From NCBI RefSeq assembly GCF_004005845.1, contig NZ_SADE01000002.1:930421-994420 (forward strand): DNA of 64,000 nt, read 5' to 3'. The DNA comes from Hwanghaeella grinnelliae. Its GTDB lineage: Bacteria > Pseudomonadota > Alphaproteobacteria > UBA8366 > Aestuariispiraceae. Positions within the stretch are counted from its first letter, which is position 1. Each line of letters begins with the position of its first letter. Positions 1 through 7,792 of the stretch are shown here, one piece after another. The position numbers were made by a program, and so were the translations under genes. Under the pieces are notes generated by a model. It was not told the DNA's origin, made no database searches, and saw nothing but the letters and a program-made list of their open reading frames with translations.

Positions 1-576
1 AATGACTTGACCGCGAATGAGATGGTCAAGCGCGGCTGCGTTCAGGTCATGGAAGGCCGTCATTGTTTCGAACACCTGACCGTGGAGGAAAACCTCCTGA
101 CAGGCGCCTACACGCGGGGCGGGGCCTCCGACGTGAAGTCCGACCTGGAAAAGGTCTACGACTATTTCCCCAGGCTTAGGGAGCGACGGAGTTCTCAGGC
201 CGGCTATACGTCGGGCGGGGAACAGCAGATGTGCGCCATTGGGCGCGCGCTCATGGCACGCCCGAAACTGATCCTGCTGGACGAACCCTCGATGGGTCTG
301 GCGCCGCAATTGGTCGAACAGATTTTCGAGATCGTGAAGCAATTGAACGAGAACGAAGGCGTGACCTTCCTGCTCGCCGAACAAAACACCAATGTCGCGC
401 TGCGCTATTCCGATTACGGCTACATCCTGGAAAACGGACGGGTGGTGCTGGACGGGGCGGCGGCGGACCTCGCGAATAATGAGGACGTGAAGGAATTCTA
501 TCTCGGTCTGTCGACGCAGGGACGGAAGAGCTTCCGCGAAGTGAAGCACTACAAGCGGCGTAAGCGCTGGCTCTAG
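1..576 (+). CDS. livF: Branched-chain amino acid-type ABC transporter ATP-binding protein (LivF-like), 5' end missing
   Basis: This is the C-terminal 191 residues of a LivF-type ATPase; the reading frame is open from base 1, so the start and the Walker A lie upstream. A signature-like TSGGEQQM (usually LSGGEQQM), the Walker B LILLDEPSMGLAP and the switch region LLAEQN are visible. The basic tail ending in KRRKRW is longer than in plain amino acid LivF proteins. From memory, such versions occur beside acyl- or aryl-CoA ligase genes, as here. It would energise import of a branched-chain amino acid or an aromatic or organic acid at the inner membrane. The substrate cannot be read from the sequence; the next gene suggests an aromatic acid. 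Confidence 0.9.
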   Translation, partial: NDLTANEMVKRGCVQVMEGRHCFEHLTVEENLLTGAYTRGGASDVKSDLEKVYDYFPRLRERRSSQAGYTSGGEQQMCAIGRALMARPKLILLDEPSMGLAPQLVEQIFEIVKQLNENEGVTFLLAEQNTNVALRYSDYGYILENGRVVLDGAAADLANNEDVKEFYLGLSTQGRKSFREVKHYKRRKRWL

Positions 577-638
577 GGCGGTCCAAATTCAGCAAACGGG
601 CGGCGGAATGCCGCCCGACGATTTTCGGGGGGCGAAGT

Positions 639-1877
639 ATGACCGAATTCTTCGATGCATTGGAAACCCGCAGCGCGGATCAACGCGCGACGGACTTGGC
701 CACGGCGCTGCCTGCGCAAATCGCGCATGCCAAGGCCAACGCGTCCTATTACGGCAAAGTTCTGGCCGATATCGACCCCGCCACCATCGACACGGTTGCC
801 GCCTTGGTGGCATTGCCGGTCACGCGGAAGTCGGACCTGATGGCGCAACAGGCAGAGAACCCGCCTTTCGGCGGTCTCAACGCGACCCCGGTGCGCGACC
901 TATTGCGGGTTTTCCTGTCGCCCGGGCCGATCGCGGACCCGGAAGGGCGGGGGCGCGACTGGTGGGGCATGGGCCGAGGCATGTTTGCGGCCGGCTTCCG
1001 CAAGGGTGACGTTGCTCATAACTGCTTTAGCTATCACCACACACCTGCGGGCATGATGATGGAGGTCGGCGCGCAGGCGGTCGGCTGCACGGTCTATCCG
1101 GGCGGTGTCGGCGCCACCGAACAGCAGGTCCAGGCGATGGCCTATTTCCAGGCCGACGGTTATATCGGCACGCCCGATTTCTTGGGAAAGATACTGGAAC
1201 GCGCGGATGAAATGGGCGTTGCATTACCGTCGGTGAAGAAGGCGTTCGTTGGCGGCGGCGCCCTTTTCCCCAGTATGCGTGATGCCTATCAGGCGCGCGG
1301 TATCGCGACGCTGCAATCCTACGGAACGGCGGATCTGGGGATGGTTGCTTATGAAACCCCGGCGCTGGAAGGCATGGTGGTGGACGAACGCGTCATTGTC
1401 GAAATTCTACGTCCCGGTACCGGCGATCCAGTTGCGGAAGGTGAAGTGGGCGAAGTCGTGGTGACGACATTCAATGCCGACTATCCGCTGATTCGATTCG
1501 CGACCGGCGACATGTCCGCCGTCCTGTCCGGAACCAGCCCCTGCGGGCGCACCAATGTGCGGATCAAGGGGTGGATGGGCCGCGCCGACCAGCGTACGAA
1601 GGTCAAAGGCATGTTCGTCGACCCCGCGCAGGTCGATCGCGTTGCCAAGGCCCATGCGGAAATCGCCAAAATCCGTGTCGAGGTGACGTTAGTCGACAAC
1701 AGCGACGTCATGGTCGTGCGGGTGGAAGCGGACGGTACGAGCGACGGTTTTGCCGATGCGGTGGGCGATACCGTGCAGCGGGAACTGAAACTGCGGGGCA
1801 AGATCGAATTGGTCGCCCCCGGCAGCTTGCCGAACGATGGCAAGGTCATCGACGACCAGCGTAAATACGAGGTCTAG
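639..1877 (+). CDS. Phenylacetate-CoA ligase-like AMP-forming enzyme
   Basis: 412 residues, the length of the PaaK family of adenylate-forming ligases, which couple an aryl or acyl acid to CoA with ATP. Family landmarks include the SYGTADLG motif near residue 230, the adenylate-binding DYPLIRFATGD stretch near 285, and a hinge region with RIKGWMGRADQ and KVKGMFVDP. The usual Ser/Thr/Gly phosphate loop (YSGTTG in PaaK) is replaced by a segment around SPGPIADPEG near residue 90, so ATP handling may differ. It starts 62 bases after the transporter ATPase on the same strand, which fits uptake and activation of the same acid. Substrate unknown. Confidence 0.85.
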   Translation: MTEFFDALETRSADQRATDLATALPAQIAHAKANASYYGKVLADIDPATIDTVAALVALPVTRKSDLMAQQAENPPFGGLNATPVRDLLRVFLSPGPIADPEGRGRDWWGMGRGMFAAGFRKGDVAHNCFSYHHTPAGMMMEVGAQAVGCTVYPGGVGATEQQVQAMAYFQADGYIGTPDFLGKILERADEMGVALPSVKKAFVGGGALFPSMRDAYQARGIATLQSYGTADLGMVAYETPALEGMVVDERVIVEILRPGTGDPVAEGEVGEVVVTTFNADYPLIRFATGDMSAVLSGTSPCGRTNVRIKGWMGRADQRTKVKGMFVDPAQVDRVAKAHAEIAKIRVEVTLVDNSDVMVVRVEADGTSDGFADAVGDTVQRELKLRGKIELVAPGSLPNDGKVIDDQRKYEV

Positions 1878-1888
1878 CGGAACAAGCG

Positions 1889-2932
1889 CTAGCCGAACAA
1901 TTCCATCGCCATCCGAAGCAACGGATCGACCGCCGCGGCATCGGTCCAACGGGCAACCAGGACAATGCGCTGTCGGGGTGCGATCCATAACAGGTTTCCG
2001 CCGGCGCCCATTGCGGCAAAACTGTCTTCCGGTCCGGACGGCCATTCACGCCCGGCGGTGTTCAGCCACCAAAGCATCCCGTACCCGTCGTTGACGGCAC
2101 AGGGTTGCCGGACGGTTTCGGTCCATCCCTCAGGCAGCAGGCGCCGGTTGTCCCAGACACCGTCATTCAGGATGAGTTGCCCGAAAAGCGCATGATCGCG
2201 GCTGCTGATGCGTAGTCCCCCGCCCCAGTGGGACCCGCCGGGGACCGATTGCATTCGCGTCCCGTCGATATCGACATAGGAATTCTCATAGCCGTGCCAG
2301 GTCCATGTGTCAGACGCCCCGATCGGGTCCATGATCCGTTCCTTCAGGACCGCAGGCAGCGGTTGCCGGAAAAGCCGTAACAGGCACAGCGACAGCAGAT
2401 TTACGCGGACGTCATTATATTCCCAATAGGATCCCGGTGCCTGCAAATCACGGTGTTGGCCCTTGCGACTGTTGTCGGCGTCAGCGCCGACTTGCCGATT
2501 CCGGTCGACCAGATCGGGCTTGTCCCACAATTGGCCGTCCCACTCGCTGGTCAAGGTCAACAGGTGCCGCCACGTGATCGCGCCGTTATGCGGTCCGTCG
2601 AATTCCTGCCCGGGCAGTGTCTTTGCAACCGGGTCGTCCAACGACCCGATCAGCCCGTCGCCAAGCGCCACGCCCGCCAATATCGATAGATAGGATTTGG
2701 CGATTGAGAAAGTGAGGTCGCAACGGTCCGGGTCACCCCATTCCACCACGGCCTCGCCATTCTTAAAGACGATGCCGTTGGGCCCTCCGCGCTCGAAAAG
2801 CGGCCCGAGCACTTTGTTCCAGGGTGGCGGTTCGATCTCGGTCAGGCCGGGCAAGGGCGATTCATCGAGGTCGCGAGGCCAATCCACTTCCGACTGAAGG
2901 GCCAGTGCAATGAAGTCGTCTCTGGTCGTCAT
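1889..2932 (-). CDS. Serine hydrolase of the beta-lactamase / penicillin-binding protein family
   Basis: 347 residues. The SxxK nucleophile motif SIAK lies near residue 77, a YND triad that fits the Y-x-N position lies in WEYNDV, and an H-x-G motif (SHWGGG) follows near residue 235. This is the class C beta-lactamase/esterase EstB fold. No signal peptide is visible, so the protein is probably cytoplasmic and more likely an esterase or amidase than a resistance enzyme. It converges on the ligase gene (11-base gap) and diverges from the GlxA-type regulator. Substrate unknown. Confidence 0.85.
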   Translation of the reverse strand: MTTRDDFIALALQSEVDWPRDLDESPLPGLTEIEPPPWNKVLGPLFERGGPNGIVFKNGEAVVEWGDPDRCDLTFSIAKSYLSILAGVALGDGLIGSLDDPVAKTLPGQEFDGPHNGAITWRHLLTLTSEWDGQLWDKPDLVDRNRQVGADADNSRKGQHRDLQAPGSYWEYNDVRVNLLSLCLLRLFRQPLPAVLKERIMDPIGASDTWTWHGYENSYVDIDGTRMQSVPGGSHWGGGLRISSRDHALFGQLILNDGVWDNRRLLPEGWTETVRQPCAVNDGYGMLWWLNTAGREWPSGPEDSFAAMGAGGNLLWIAPRQRIVLVARWTDAAAVDPLLRMAMELFG

Positions 2933-3022
2933 GGGTTGAAATCATCCTGAAACCGATTGTTTCGGGCATTGGATTGTTTCACACGGCTTCCTGCAATCCT
3001 TCCCAAGTCCGCTCCAAAAATA

Positions 3023-3057
3023 TGGCAGAAAACGACGCTTAATTGACATTTCTGCCA
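3023..3057. promoter_or_regulatory. Inverted repeat TGGCAGAAA-N17-TTTCTGCCA, likely operator
   Basis: Two perfect 9-base arms (3023-3031 and 3049-3057) lie in the divergent gap between the serine hydrolase and the GlxA-type regulator. A TTGACA box (3043-3048) sits between the arms. Arm size and position suit a dimeric regulator controlling one or both genes, possibly the neighbouring AraC-type protein itself. The binding protein is inferred. Confidence 0.5.
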
Positions 3058-3119
3058 ATCAATATATCGCCTATGATCATAGAGGGGGTAGAAGAACATC
3101 GGAACGGATCGGTTACGCC

Positions 3120-4094
3120 ATGGCGGAGAAAGTAGTCGCAGCGGTTCTTTACCCGGATTTTCAGATGTTGGACGCGACGGGCCCCTTGGAGGCCTTCGCC
3201 CTAACCAACAGGCTGCTCGGCGGCGACCCGGCATATAAGGTCGTGACAACGGCCCGGCAAAAGGGACCAGTGGAGGCATCGTCAGGCCTGACGCTGATGG
3301 CGCAAACCAGCTGGGATCAGTTGGGCGAGAATCTGGACACGTTAATCTTTATCGGCGGGCGTGGTGTTCGCACGGCGATGAAGGATAAGGACATGCTTTT
3401 CTCCGCGCGCCGCCTTTCCGGCATGGCCCGCCGCACCGCGTCGGTCTGCACCGGTGCTTTCCTTCTGGCGGAAGCGGGGCTGCTGAACGGGCGTCGGGCG
3501 ACGACCCATTGGGACGATACTGACCAACTTGCCCGCGAGTATCCACGGATATCGGTTCAACGGGATGACATCTATGTCCGGGACGGTCAGTTTGTCACGG
3601 CTGCGGGTGTAACCGCGGGTATCGATCTTGCCTTGGCGCTGATTGAGGAAGACCACGGCCGGGATGTCGCATTGGCGACCGCACGTATGTTGGTGGTCTA
3701 TTTGAAGCGCCCTGGCGGGCAGAGCCAGTTCAGCCGGGAGCTGTCAGCCCAGGCCACGTCGTCAAGCCGGTTCGAGCGGCTGCGGCAATGGATATTCGAC
3801 AATCTGGACAAACCGCTGAGCGTGGAAGATCTGGCCGACCAAGCGGCGATGGCGCCGCGCAGCCTCGCACGGCGCTTTGCGCAGGATCTCGGCGTGACAC
3901 CCGCCAAATTCGTTGAGCATGCTCGGATCGACGCGGCGCGGCGGGACCTGGAGGATGGCGGCCTCACCATCGACAAGATTGCCGCAAATCGCGGTTTTGG
4001 CGGGGCGGATCGGATGCGACGATCATTCCAGCGTTCCCTCGGTGTATCGCCGCAGGAGTATCGTGACCGTTTCAGGAGTAAAGAAAGCGTATGA
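3120..4094 (+). CDS. GlxA-family transcriptional regulator (DJ-1/PfpI domain plus AraC helix-turn-helix)
   Basis: 324 residues. The N-terminal half is a DJ-1/PfpI (class I amidotransferase-like) domain with a nucleophile-elbow cysteine at about residue 110 (SVCTGAF). Residues about 215-324 form an AraC/XylS DNA-binding domain with two helix-turn-helix units, ending in the typical RRSFQRSLGVSPQEYR segment. Such proteins sense a small molecule through the DJ-1-like domain; the ligand here is unknown. The stop overlaps the next start by 4 bases (ATGA), so it is translationally coupled to a DJ-1/PfpI enzyme. An inverted repeat with a TTGACA box lies about 63 bases upstream. Confidence 0.92.
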   Translation: MAEKVVAAVLYPDFQMLDATGPLEAFALTNRLLGGDPAYKVVTTARQKGPVEASSGLTLMAQTSWDQLGENLDTLIFIGGRGVRTAMKDKDMLFSARRLSGMARRTASVCTGAFLLAEAGLLNGRRATTHWDDTDQLAREYPRISVQRDDIYVRDGQFVTAAGVTAGIDLALALIEEDHGRDVALATARMLVVYLKRPGGQSQFSRELSAQATSSSRFERLRQWIFDNLDKPLSVEDLADQAAMAPRSLARRFAQDLGVTPAKFVEHARIDAARRDLEDGGLTIDKIAANRGFGGADRMRRSFQRSLGVSPQEYRDRFRSKESV

Positions 4095-4690
4095 ATTCCA
4101 TTGCTATATTGCTTTTCGACGGGGTTGAAGAATTGGACGCCGTTGGTCCGTGGGAAGTGTTTGCCTGGGCCGCGAAGGAAGGGTCGCCGCCGAAACCGAT
4201 GTCTGTCTTCACCCTTTCCGGGGACGGTGCCCCGGTTACTTGCGGCAAGGGCATGGTGATCACACCGGACCATTCCTTCGAAACTGCCCCTCAAATCGAC
4301 ATCCTGCTGATACCGGGCGGCCCGGGGACACGCCCGATGATAAAGGATGAGGCGATGCTGGACTGGGTGCGAAAGACGGCAGCCGGCTGTACCTGGATCA
4401 CGGCGGTGTGCACCGGCGCCATGGTGTTGGCGAAGGCCGGCCTCGCCAAGGGCAAACGCATCACCACCTATCACGACGTCGTCGAACCGATGCGGCAATG
4501 GTCCGACGCGGAAGTTTTGGCGGGGGTGCGGTTTGTCCGCGACGGCAATCTGGTTACCTCCGCCGGTGTATCCGCCGGAATCGACATGGCCTTGTGGCTC
4601 GTCGGGCAACTGGCGGGCGCGGACTATGCGCGCGAGGTGCAACAGGGCATCGAGTATTTCCCCGCCCCGCCATATTCCTATGAGGCTTGA
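4091..4690 (+). CDS. DJ-1/PfpI family protein, isonitrile hydratase-like
   Basis: 199 residues, a single DJ-1/PfpI domain. The nucleophile is Cys107 in AVCTGAMVLAKAG and an early acidic residue sits in ELDAVGP near residue 16. Both match the pattern of Pseudomonas InhA, an isonitrile hydratase, and of the sensor half of the preceding regulator. It lies in an operon with that regulator (4-base overlap) and a cupin gene (3-base gap). A hydratase, glyoxalase or deglycase activity is possible; isonitrile hydratase is the nearest named match from memory and is not proven. Confidence 0.8.
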   Translation: MNSIAILLFDGVEELDAVGPWEVFAWAAKEGSPPKPMSVFTLSGDGAPVTCGKGMVITPDHSFETAPQIDILLIPGGPGTRPMIKDEAMLDWVRKTAAGCTWITAVCTGAMVLAKAGLAKGKRITTYHDVVEPMRQWSDAEVLAGVRFVRDGNLVTSAGVSAGIDMALWLVGQLAGADYAREVQQGIEYFPAPPYSYEA

Positions 4691-4693
4691 TCG

Positions 4694-5005
4694 ATGAATT
4701 TCATCACTCCGCACTCCTTCAAACCGGACACGGCTTGGAACGCTCTGGATATTGCCAATATGGACGGCGTGACCGTGCGGATGCATTGGACGGACCAGCC
4801 CTATCGTTGGCACGAAAACGACGGGCAGGAAGTCTTCGTGGTGTTGGACGGCGCCGTGAAAATGCACCACCGGAACGGCGATGGAGAGACGATTTGGCAG
4901 ATGGGGCCAGGGGACATCTGTCATTTCAAGGAAGGGGACGAACACTGCGCGGTGCCTGAGGGTGCAGCCTATGTTCTTGTGATAGAGCGGGAAGGCAGCG
5001 TTTGA
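4694..5005 (+). CDS. Small cupin-domain protein
   Basis: 103 residues, one cupin barrel. It has a metal-binding-type pattern (YRWHENDGQEVF near residue 38, then GDICHFKEGDEHCA near residue 78). It is the last gene of the three-gene operon with the GlxA-type regulator and the DJ-1/PfpI protein. Small single-domain cupins of this type act as isomerases, dioxygenases or ligand binders. Nothing here selects one, so the role is inferred only as co-regulated with its neighbours. Confidence 0.8.
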   Translation: MNFITPHSFKPDTAWNALDIANMDGVTVRMHWTDQPYRWHENDGQEVFVVLDGAVKMHHRNGDGETIWQMGPGDICHFKEGDEHCAVPEGAAYVLVIEREGSV

Positions 5006-5371
5006 TCGCCTTTCCCACACAGGCCGTTCTTACGGATAGTTTTCCAGACTTAGGGATGGTCGCCCAAGATTTCGTGAAGACCTGCCTTGAAATTGCCTTA
5101 ATTCAACCTCTGGGAAAGTTACCCCACCACCCCATATAGTGAAGCGCTGAGACCTCCCCTCTCAACGGGATCCATCCCCCAATCAGGATCCCGTAACGGC
5201 CCTGACCAGGCCGTTGCAGCAAATAGGCGGCCGTCGATACCTCCCCCATCGACGGCCGCCGCCCCCTCCAGCCCCTTAAACATGACGTAAAGCCAGCCGC
5301 GGAACCGCAAATCTCAAGCGATATTCCGGCTTGCACGGTTGCGAAAACGGGCGGTTTGGGTCTAATGCGGC
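5006..5371. other. Gene-free interval between the cupin gene and ccmA
   Basis: No convincing coding sequence: short frames on both strands lack ribosome binding sites and family features. The interval holds a run of perfect inverted repeats at 5148-5260, described separately. The 110 bases before ccmA show no clear promoter or T-rich terminator. Confidence 0.6.
5148..5260 (+). ncRNA. Candidate small RNA: four contiguous hairpins with anti-Shine-Dalgarno-like loops
   Basis: Four perfect stem-loops follow each other. H1: 5-bp stem 5148-5152/5160-5164, loop CCTCCCC. H2: 9-bp stem 5165-5173/5186-5194, loop ATCCCCCAATCA. H3: 7-bp stem 5195-5201/5209-5215, loop CTGACCA. H4: 13-bp stem 5226-5238/5248-5260, loop ACCTCCCCC. 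On the plus strand three loops expose CCTCCCC-like sequence able to pair with ribosome binding sites. This resembles alphaproteobacterial sRNAs with anti-SD loops, such as NfeR1 of Sinorhizobium and the CcsR/cuckoo RNAs of Rhodobacter. A TATAGT at 5135-5140 would place a start near 5147, but no good -35 and no T-run terminator are seen. The strand is therefore uncertain; a minus-strand RNA would show GGA-containing loops of the kind CsrA binds. A repeated palindromic element is the other alternative. Confidence 0.5.
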
Positions 5372-6013
5372 ATGGCCTCATTCTCCGGCACCGACATCTC
5401 CTGCATTCGTGGTGGCAGGCTCGTTTTCGACGGGCTCAGCTTTTCCGTGTCCAGCGGTGGTGCCTTATTGCTGACCGGCCCCAATGGCAGCGGCAAGTCG
5501 ACCTTGCTGCGCCTGATGGCCGGCCTTATTCCGCCTACGCTCGGCGCGTTGGCCTGGGACGATGTTCCCGTGGACCAAGACCCAGAAGATCATCGCGCCC
5601 GGCTGCATTACCTTGCCCATGCGGAGGCTGTGAAGCCGCCCTTGACGGTCGCTGAAGATCTATCCTTCTGGCAGGCGCTGAGCGGCAGCGATAAGCCGGT
5701 TTCGGCTGCGATCGACGCGATGGGGTTGGAAACGCAGAGCGCCTTGCCCGGACGCTATCTCTCCGCAGGGCAACGGCGGCGCTTGGCGCTGGCCCGATTG
5801 TTGGTTTCGGAAACGGATTTATGGCTGCTGGACGAACCCTCGGTCGGGTTGGATACCGCTTCCCTCGCGAAGCTGCGGTCGGCGATTGCGGACCATCGGG
5901 CGGCGGGCGGCATCGTGGTGGCCGCGACGCATGTCGACCTAGGGCTCGACGGGGCAGAGACGCTCTCGATCAATCAGTTCGCCGTGGACCCGGCGCAGAT
6001 GTCGGCACTGTGA
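5372..6013 (+). CDS. ccmA: Heme exporter ATP-binding protein CcmA
   Basis: 213 residues, the usual CcmA length. It has Walker A GPNGSGKST (near residue 38), the ABC signature LSAGQRRRLALAR, and Walker B LWLLDEPSVGLD. With CcmB and CcmC it forms the CcmABCD complex that releases holo-CcmE during cytochrome c maturation at the inner membrane. It is first in a ccmA-B-C-D-E-F-G-H-I run and lies 13 bases before ccmB. No strong ribosome binding site precedes the ATG. Confidence 0.96.
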   Translation: MASFSGTDISCIRGGRLVFDGLSFSVSSGGALLLTGPNGSGKSTLLRLMAGLIPPTLGALAWDDVPVDQDPEDHRARLHYLAHAEAVKPPLTVAEDLSFWQALSGSDKPVSAAIDAMGLETQSALPGRYLSAGQRRRLALARLLVSETDLWLLDEPSVGLDTASLAKLRSAIADHRAAGGIVVAATHVDLGLDGAETLSINQFAVDPAQMSAL

Positions 6014-6026
6014 AGGGCGCGGTCGA

Positions 6027-6695
6027 ATGAAACGGGGATTTCTCGCCATGCTGGGCCGCGACCTGCGGCTCGCCTACCGGCAGGGGTCGGATGTCGTCCT
6101 GGCGCTCGCCTTCTTCATCATAGCGGCCAGCCTGTTTCCGCTTGGCGTCGGGCCGGACCCGAAAGTCCTGGCGGGCATGGCGGCCGGCGTCATCTGGGTA
6201 CTGGCCCTGCTTTCGGTGATGTTGTCGCTCGACCGGCTGTTCCAGACCGATTACGACGACGGTGCGCTGGAGTTGATGGCCCTGTCGCCCGTGCCGATGA
6301 CGTTGCTGGTGCTTGCAAAAAGCCTGTCGCATTGGTTGACGACCGGTGTTCCGTTGCTTGTGCTGGCGCCGGTAATCGCGGTGATGTTGAACATGCCGGC
6401 GGAAGGCTTTCTGCCGCTGATCGTGGGGCTTGCGGTCGGGACACCGACCTTGAGCTTGATCGGCGCCATCGGTGCGGCTTTGGTTCTTGGCGCACGGCGG
6501 GCGAACCTGCTGACGGCTCTGTTGGTCTTGCCTTTATATATCCCAGTGCTGATTTTTGGTGTGACTGCCGTGGACGCGGCCCTTGCGGGATTGCCGATCC
6601 GTCCACATCTCCTATTGATGGCTGCGATACTGGCCGCGGCGCTTCCCTTGGCTCCTTGGGCGGCGGCTGCGGCGATTCGCACGTCCTTTCAGTAG
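6027..6695 (+). CDS. ccmB: Heme exporter permease CcmB
   Basis: 222 residues with about six hydrophobic segments, matching the CcmB family. It is the membrane partner of the ATPase CcmA in the complex that frees heme-loaded CcmE. The N-terminus (MLGRDLRLAYRQGSDVVLAL) and the FQTDYDDGALELM loop are typical. It follows ccmA closely, then a 96-base gap with an FNR-like box separates it from ccmC. Confidence 0.95.
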   Translation: MKRGFLAMLGRDLRLAYRQGSDVVLALAFFIIAASLFPLGVGPDPKVLAGMAAGVIWVLALLSVMLSLDRLFQTDYDDGALELMALSPVPMTLLVLAKSLSHWLTTGVPLLVLAPVIAVMLNMPAEGFLPLIVGLAVGTPTLSLIGAIGAALVLGARRANLLTALLVLPLYIPVLIFGVTAVDAALAGLPIRPHLLLMAAILAAALPLAPWAAAAAIRTSFQ

Positions 6696-6743
6696 TTTGT
6701 GACAGTTTGCACGGTTGAAAAGAATGATTAAAAAAAGCAAGTT

Positions 6744-6757
6744 CTGATCCACATCAG
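6744..6757. promoter_or_regulatory. FNR/FixK-type box CTGAT-CCAC-ATCAG upstream of ccmC
   Basis: The 14-base palindrome has the TGAT-N4-ATCA core of FNR, FnrL and FixK sites. It is centred 41 bases before the ccmC start codon. It lies in the only gap of the ccmA-F run longer than about 15 bases, after an A-rich stretch (6727-6740). It could give ccmC and later genes a low-oxygen promoter separate from ccmAB. Confidence 0.6.
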
Positions 6758-6791
6758 TGCCATGTCGAGGAAACCGGGCTAAAAGCGTTCC

Positions 6792-7583
6792 ATGCATCGA
6801 TTTGCGAACCCGACACGCTTCATGAAAATCGCCAACGCGGTCCTGCCGTTTGCGGTCGGTGGATTCGTGATTCTGACAGGCATCGGCGTATACCTCGGAC
6901 TGTTCAACTCCCCATCCGATTACCAGCAGGGCGACACTGTCCGGATCATGTATATCCATGTGCCGGCAGCCTATCTGGGTGTCATGATCTATGGCGTGAT
7001 CGCGGGCAGCAGTCTCAGCCTGTTGATTTGGAAACACCCCCTGGCCGAATTGATTGCCCGGGCCAGTGCGCCCGTGGGCCTCGTTTTCACCTTCCTGTGC
7101 CTCGTGACCGGGTCGCTGTGGGGCAAGCCTATGTGGGGCACATGGTGGGTCTGGGATGCGCGGCTGACATCGATGCTGATTCTGTTGTTCCTCTATGCCG
7201 GTTATATCGCGCTGTCGAATGCCTTTGATGAACCCGGCCGTGGCAACAAGCCCGCCGCGATCCTGGCGCTTGTCGGGGTGGTGAACTTGCCGATCATCAA
7301 GTTTTCCGTCGACTGGTGGAATACGCTGCATCAGCCGGCCAGTATTATCCGCATGGACGGACCGACCATCGCGATGGAGATGCTGACGCCACTGTTCTAC
7401 ATGCTGGGCGGTTTCACCTGTTTCTACCTAATGATCTTGGTAATACGGCTGCGATCTGAAATCGCGGCGAGCAAACTGCGTATCGCCATGATGTCGGGCG
7501 CCATGGCGTCGAACCCCGAAGCGGACAATCAACAGTCCGCATCGGAACCGGGGCGGCGGGAGATGGAGAAGGTGGGCGGATGA
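6792..7583 (+). CDS. ccmC: Heme transporter CcmC
   Basis: 263 residues with six hydrophobic segments and the tryptophan-rich WWD-type heme-binding motif (WGTWWVWDARLTS near residue 115) between conserved histidines (IHVPAAYL before, WWNTLHQPAS after). CcmC attaches heme to the histidine of CcmE on the periplasmic side. The C-terminal 40 residues are extended and polar compared with short CcmC versions. The stop overlaps the ccmD start by 4 bases (ATGA). Confidence 0.96.
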   Translation: MHRFANPTRFMKIANAVLPFAVGGFVILTGIGVYLGLFNSPSDYQQGDTVRIMYIHVPAAYLGVMIYGVIAGSSLSLLIWKHPLAELIARASAPVGLVFTFLCLVTGSLWGKPMWGTWWVWDARLTSMLILLFLYAGYIALSNAFDEPGRGNKPAAILALVGVVNLPIIKFSVDWWNTLHQPASIIRMDGPTIAMEMLTPLFYMLGGFTCFYLMILVIRLRSEIAASKLRIAMMSGAMASNPEADNQQSASEPGRREMEKVGG

Positions 7584-7792
7584 GCGATTTTTTCGCGATG
7601 GGCGGATACGGCGCCTTCATTTGGCCGTGCTACGGTCTGACCGCCCTGGTCATGATCATTTTGGTGGTCCAGTCCCTGCGCAGCATGCGTACGAACGAGA
7701 AACTCGTCGAGACCTTGCGCGCGGGCCGTGCCCGCAGGCGGGAACGGACCGCGGACCCCGCCACTAAACCCGAATTGGAGGCCAAGGCCTGA
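7580..7792 (+). CDS. ccmD: Heme exporter small protein CcmD
   Basis: 70 residues with one membrane span (about residues 12-32, starting MGGYGAFIWPCYGLTA) followed by a charged, arginine-rich cytoplasmic tail. This is the standard CcmD plan. CcmD stabilises CcmABC and is needed to release holo-CcmE. It overlaps ccmC by 4 bases, and its TGA shares one base with the ccmE ATG (TGATG). Confidence 0.92.
   Translation: MSDFFAMGGYGAFIWPCYGLTALVMIILVVQSLRSMRTNEKLVETLRAGRARRRERTADPATKPELEAKA

Noticed and set aside
3698-5020. Long minus-strand open frame of 440 codons over the GlxA-type regulator and DJ-1/PfpI genes
   Set aside because: It is antisense to three genes with clear families, and its translation is low-complexity and Arg/His-rich with no motif. 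It is a GC-codon shadow.
5103-5381. 92- and 63-codon minus-strand frames between the cupin gene and ccmA
   Set aside because: They run through perfect palindromes, lack family features, and are better explained by the hairpin element.
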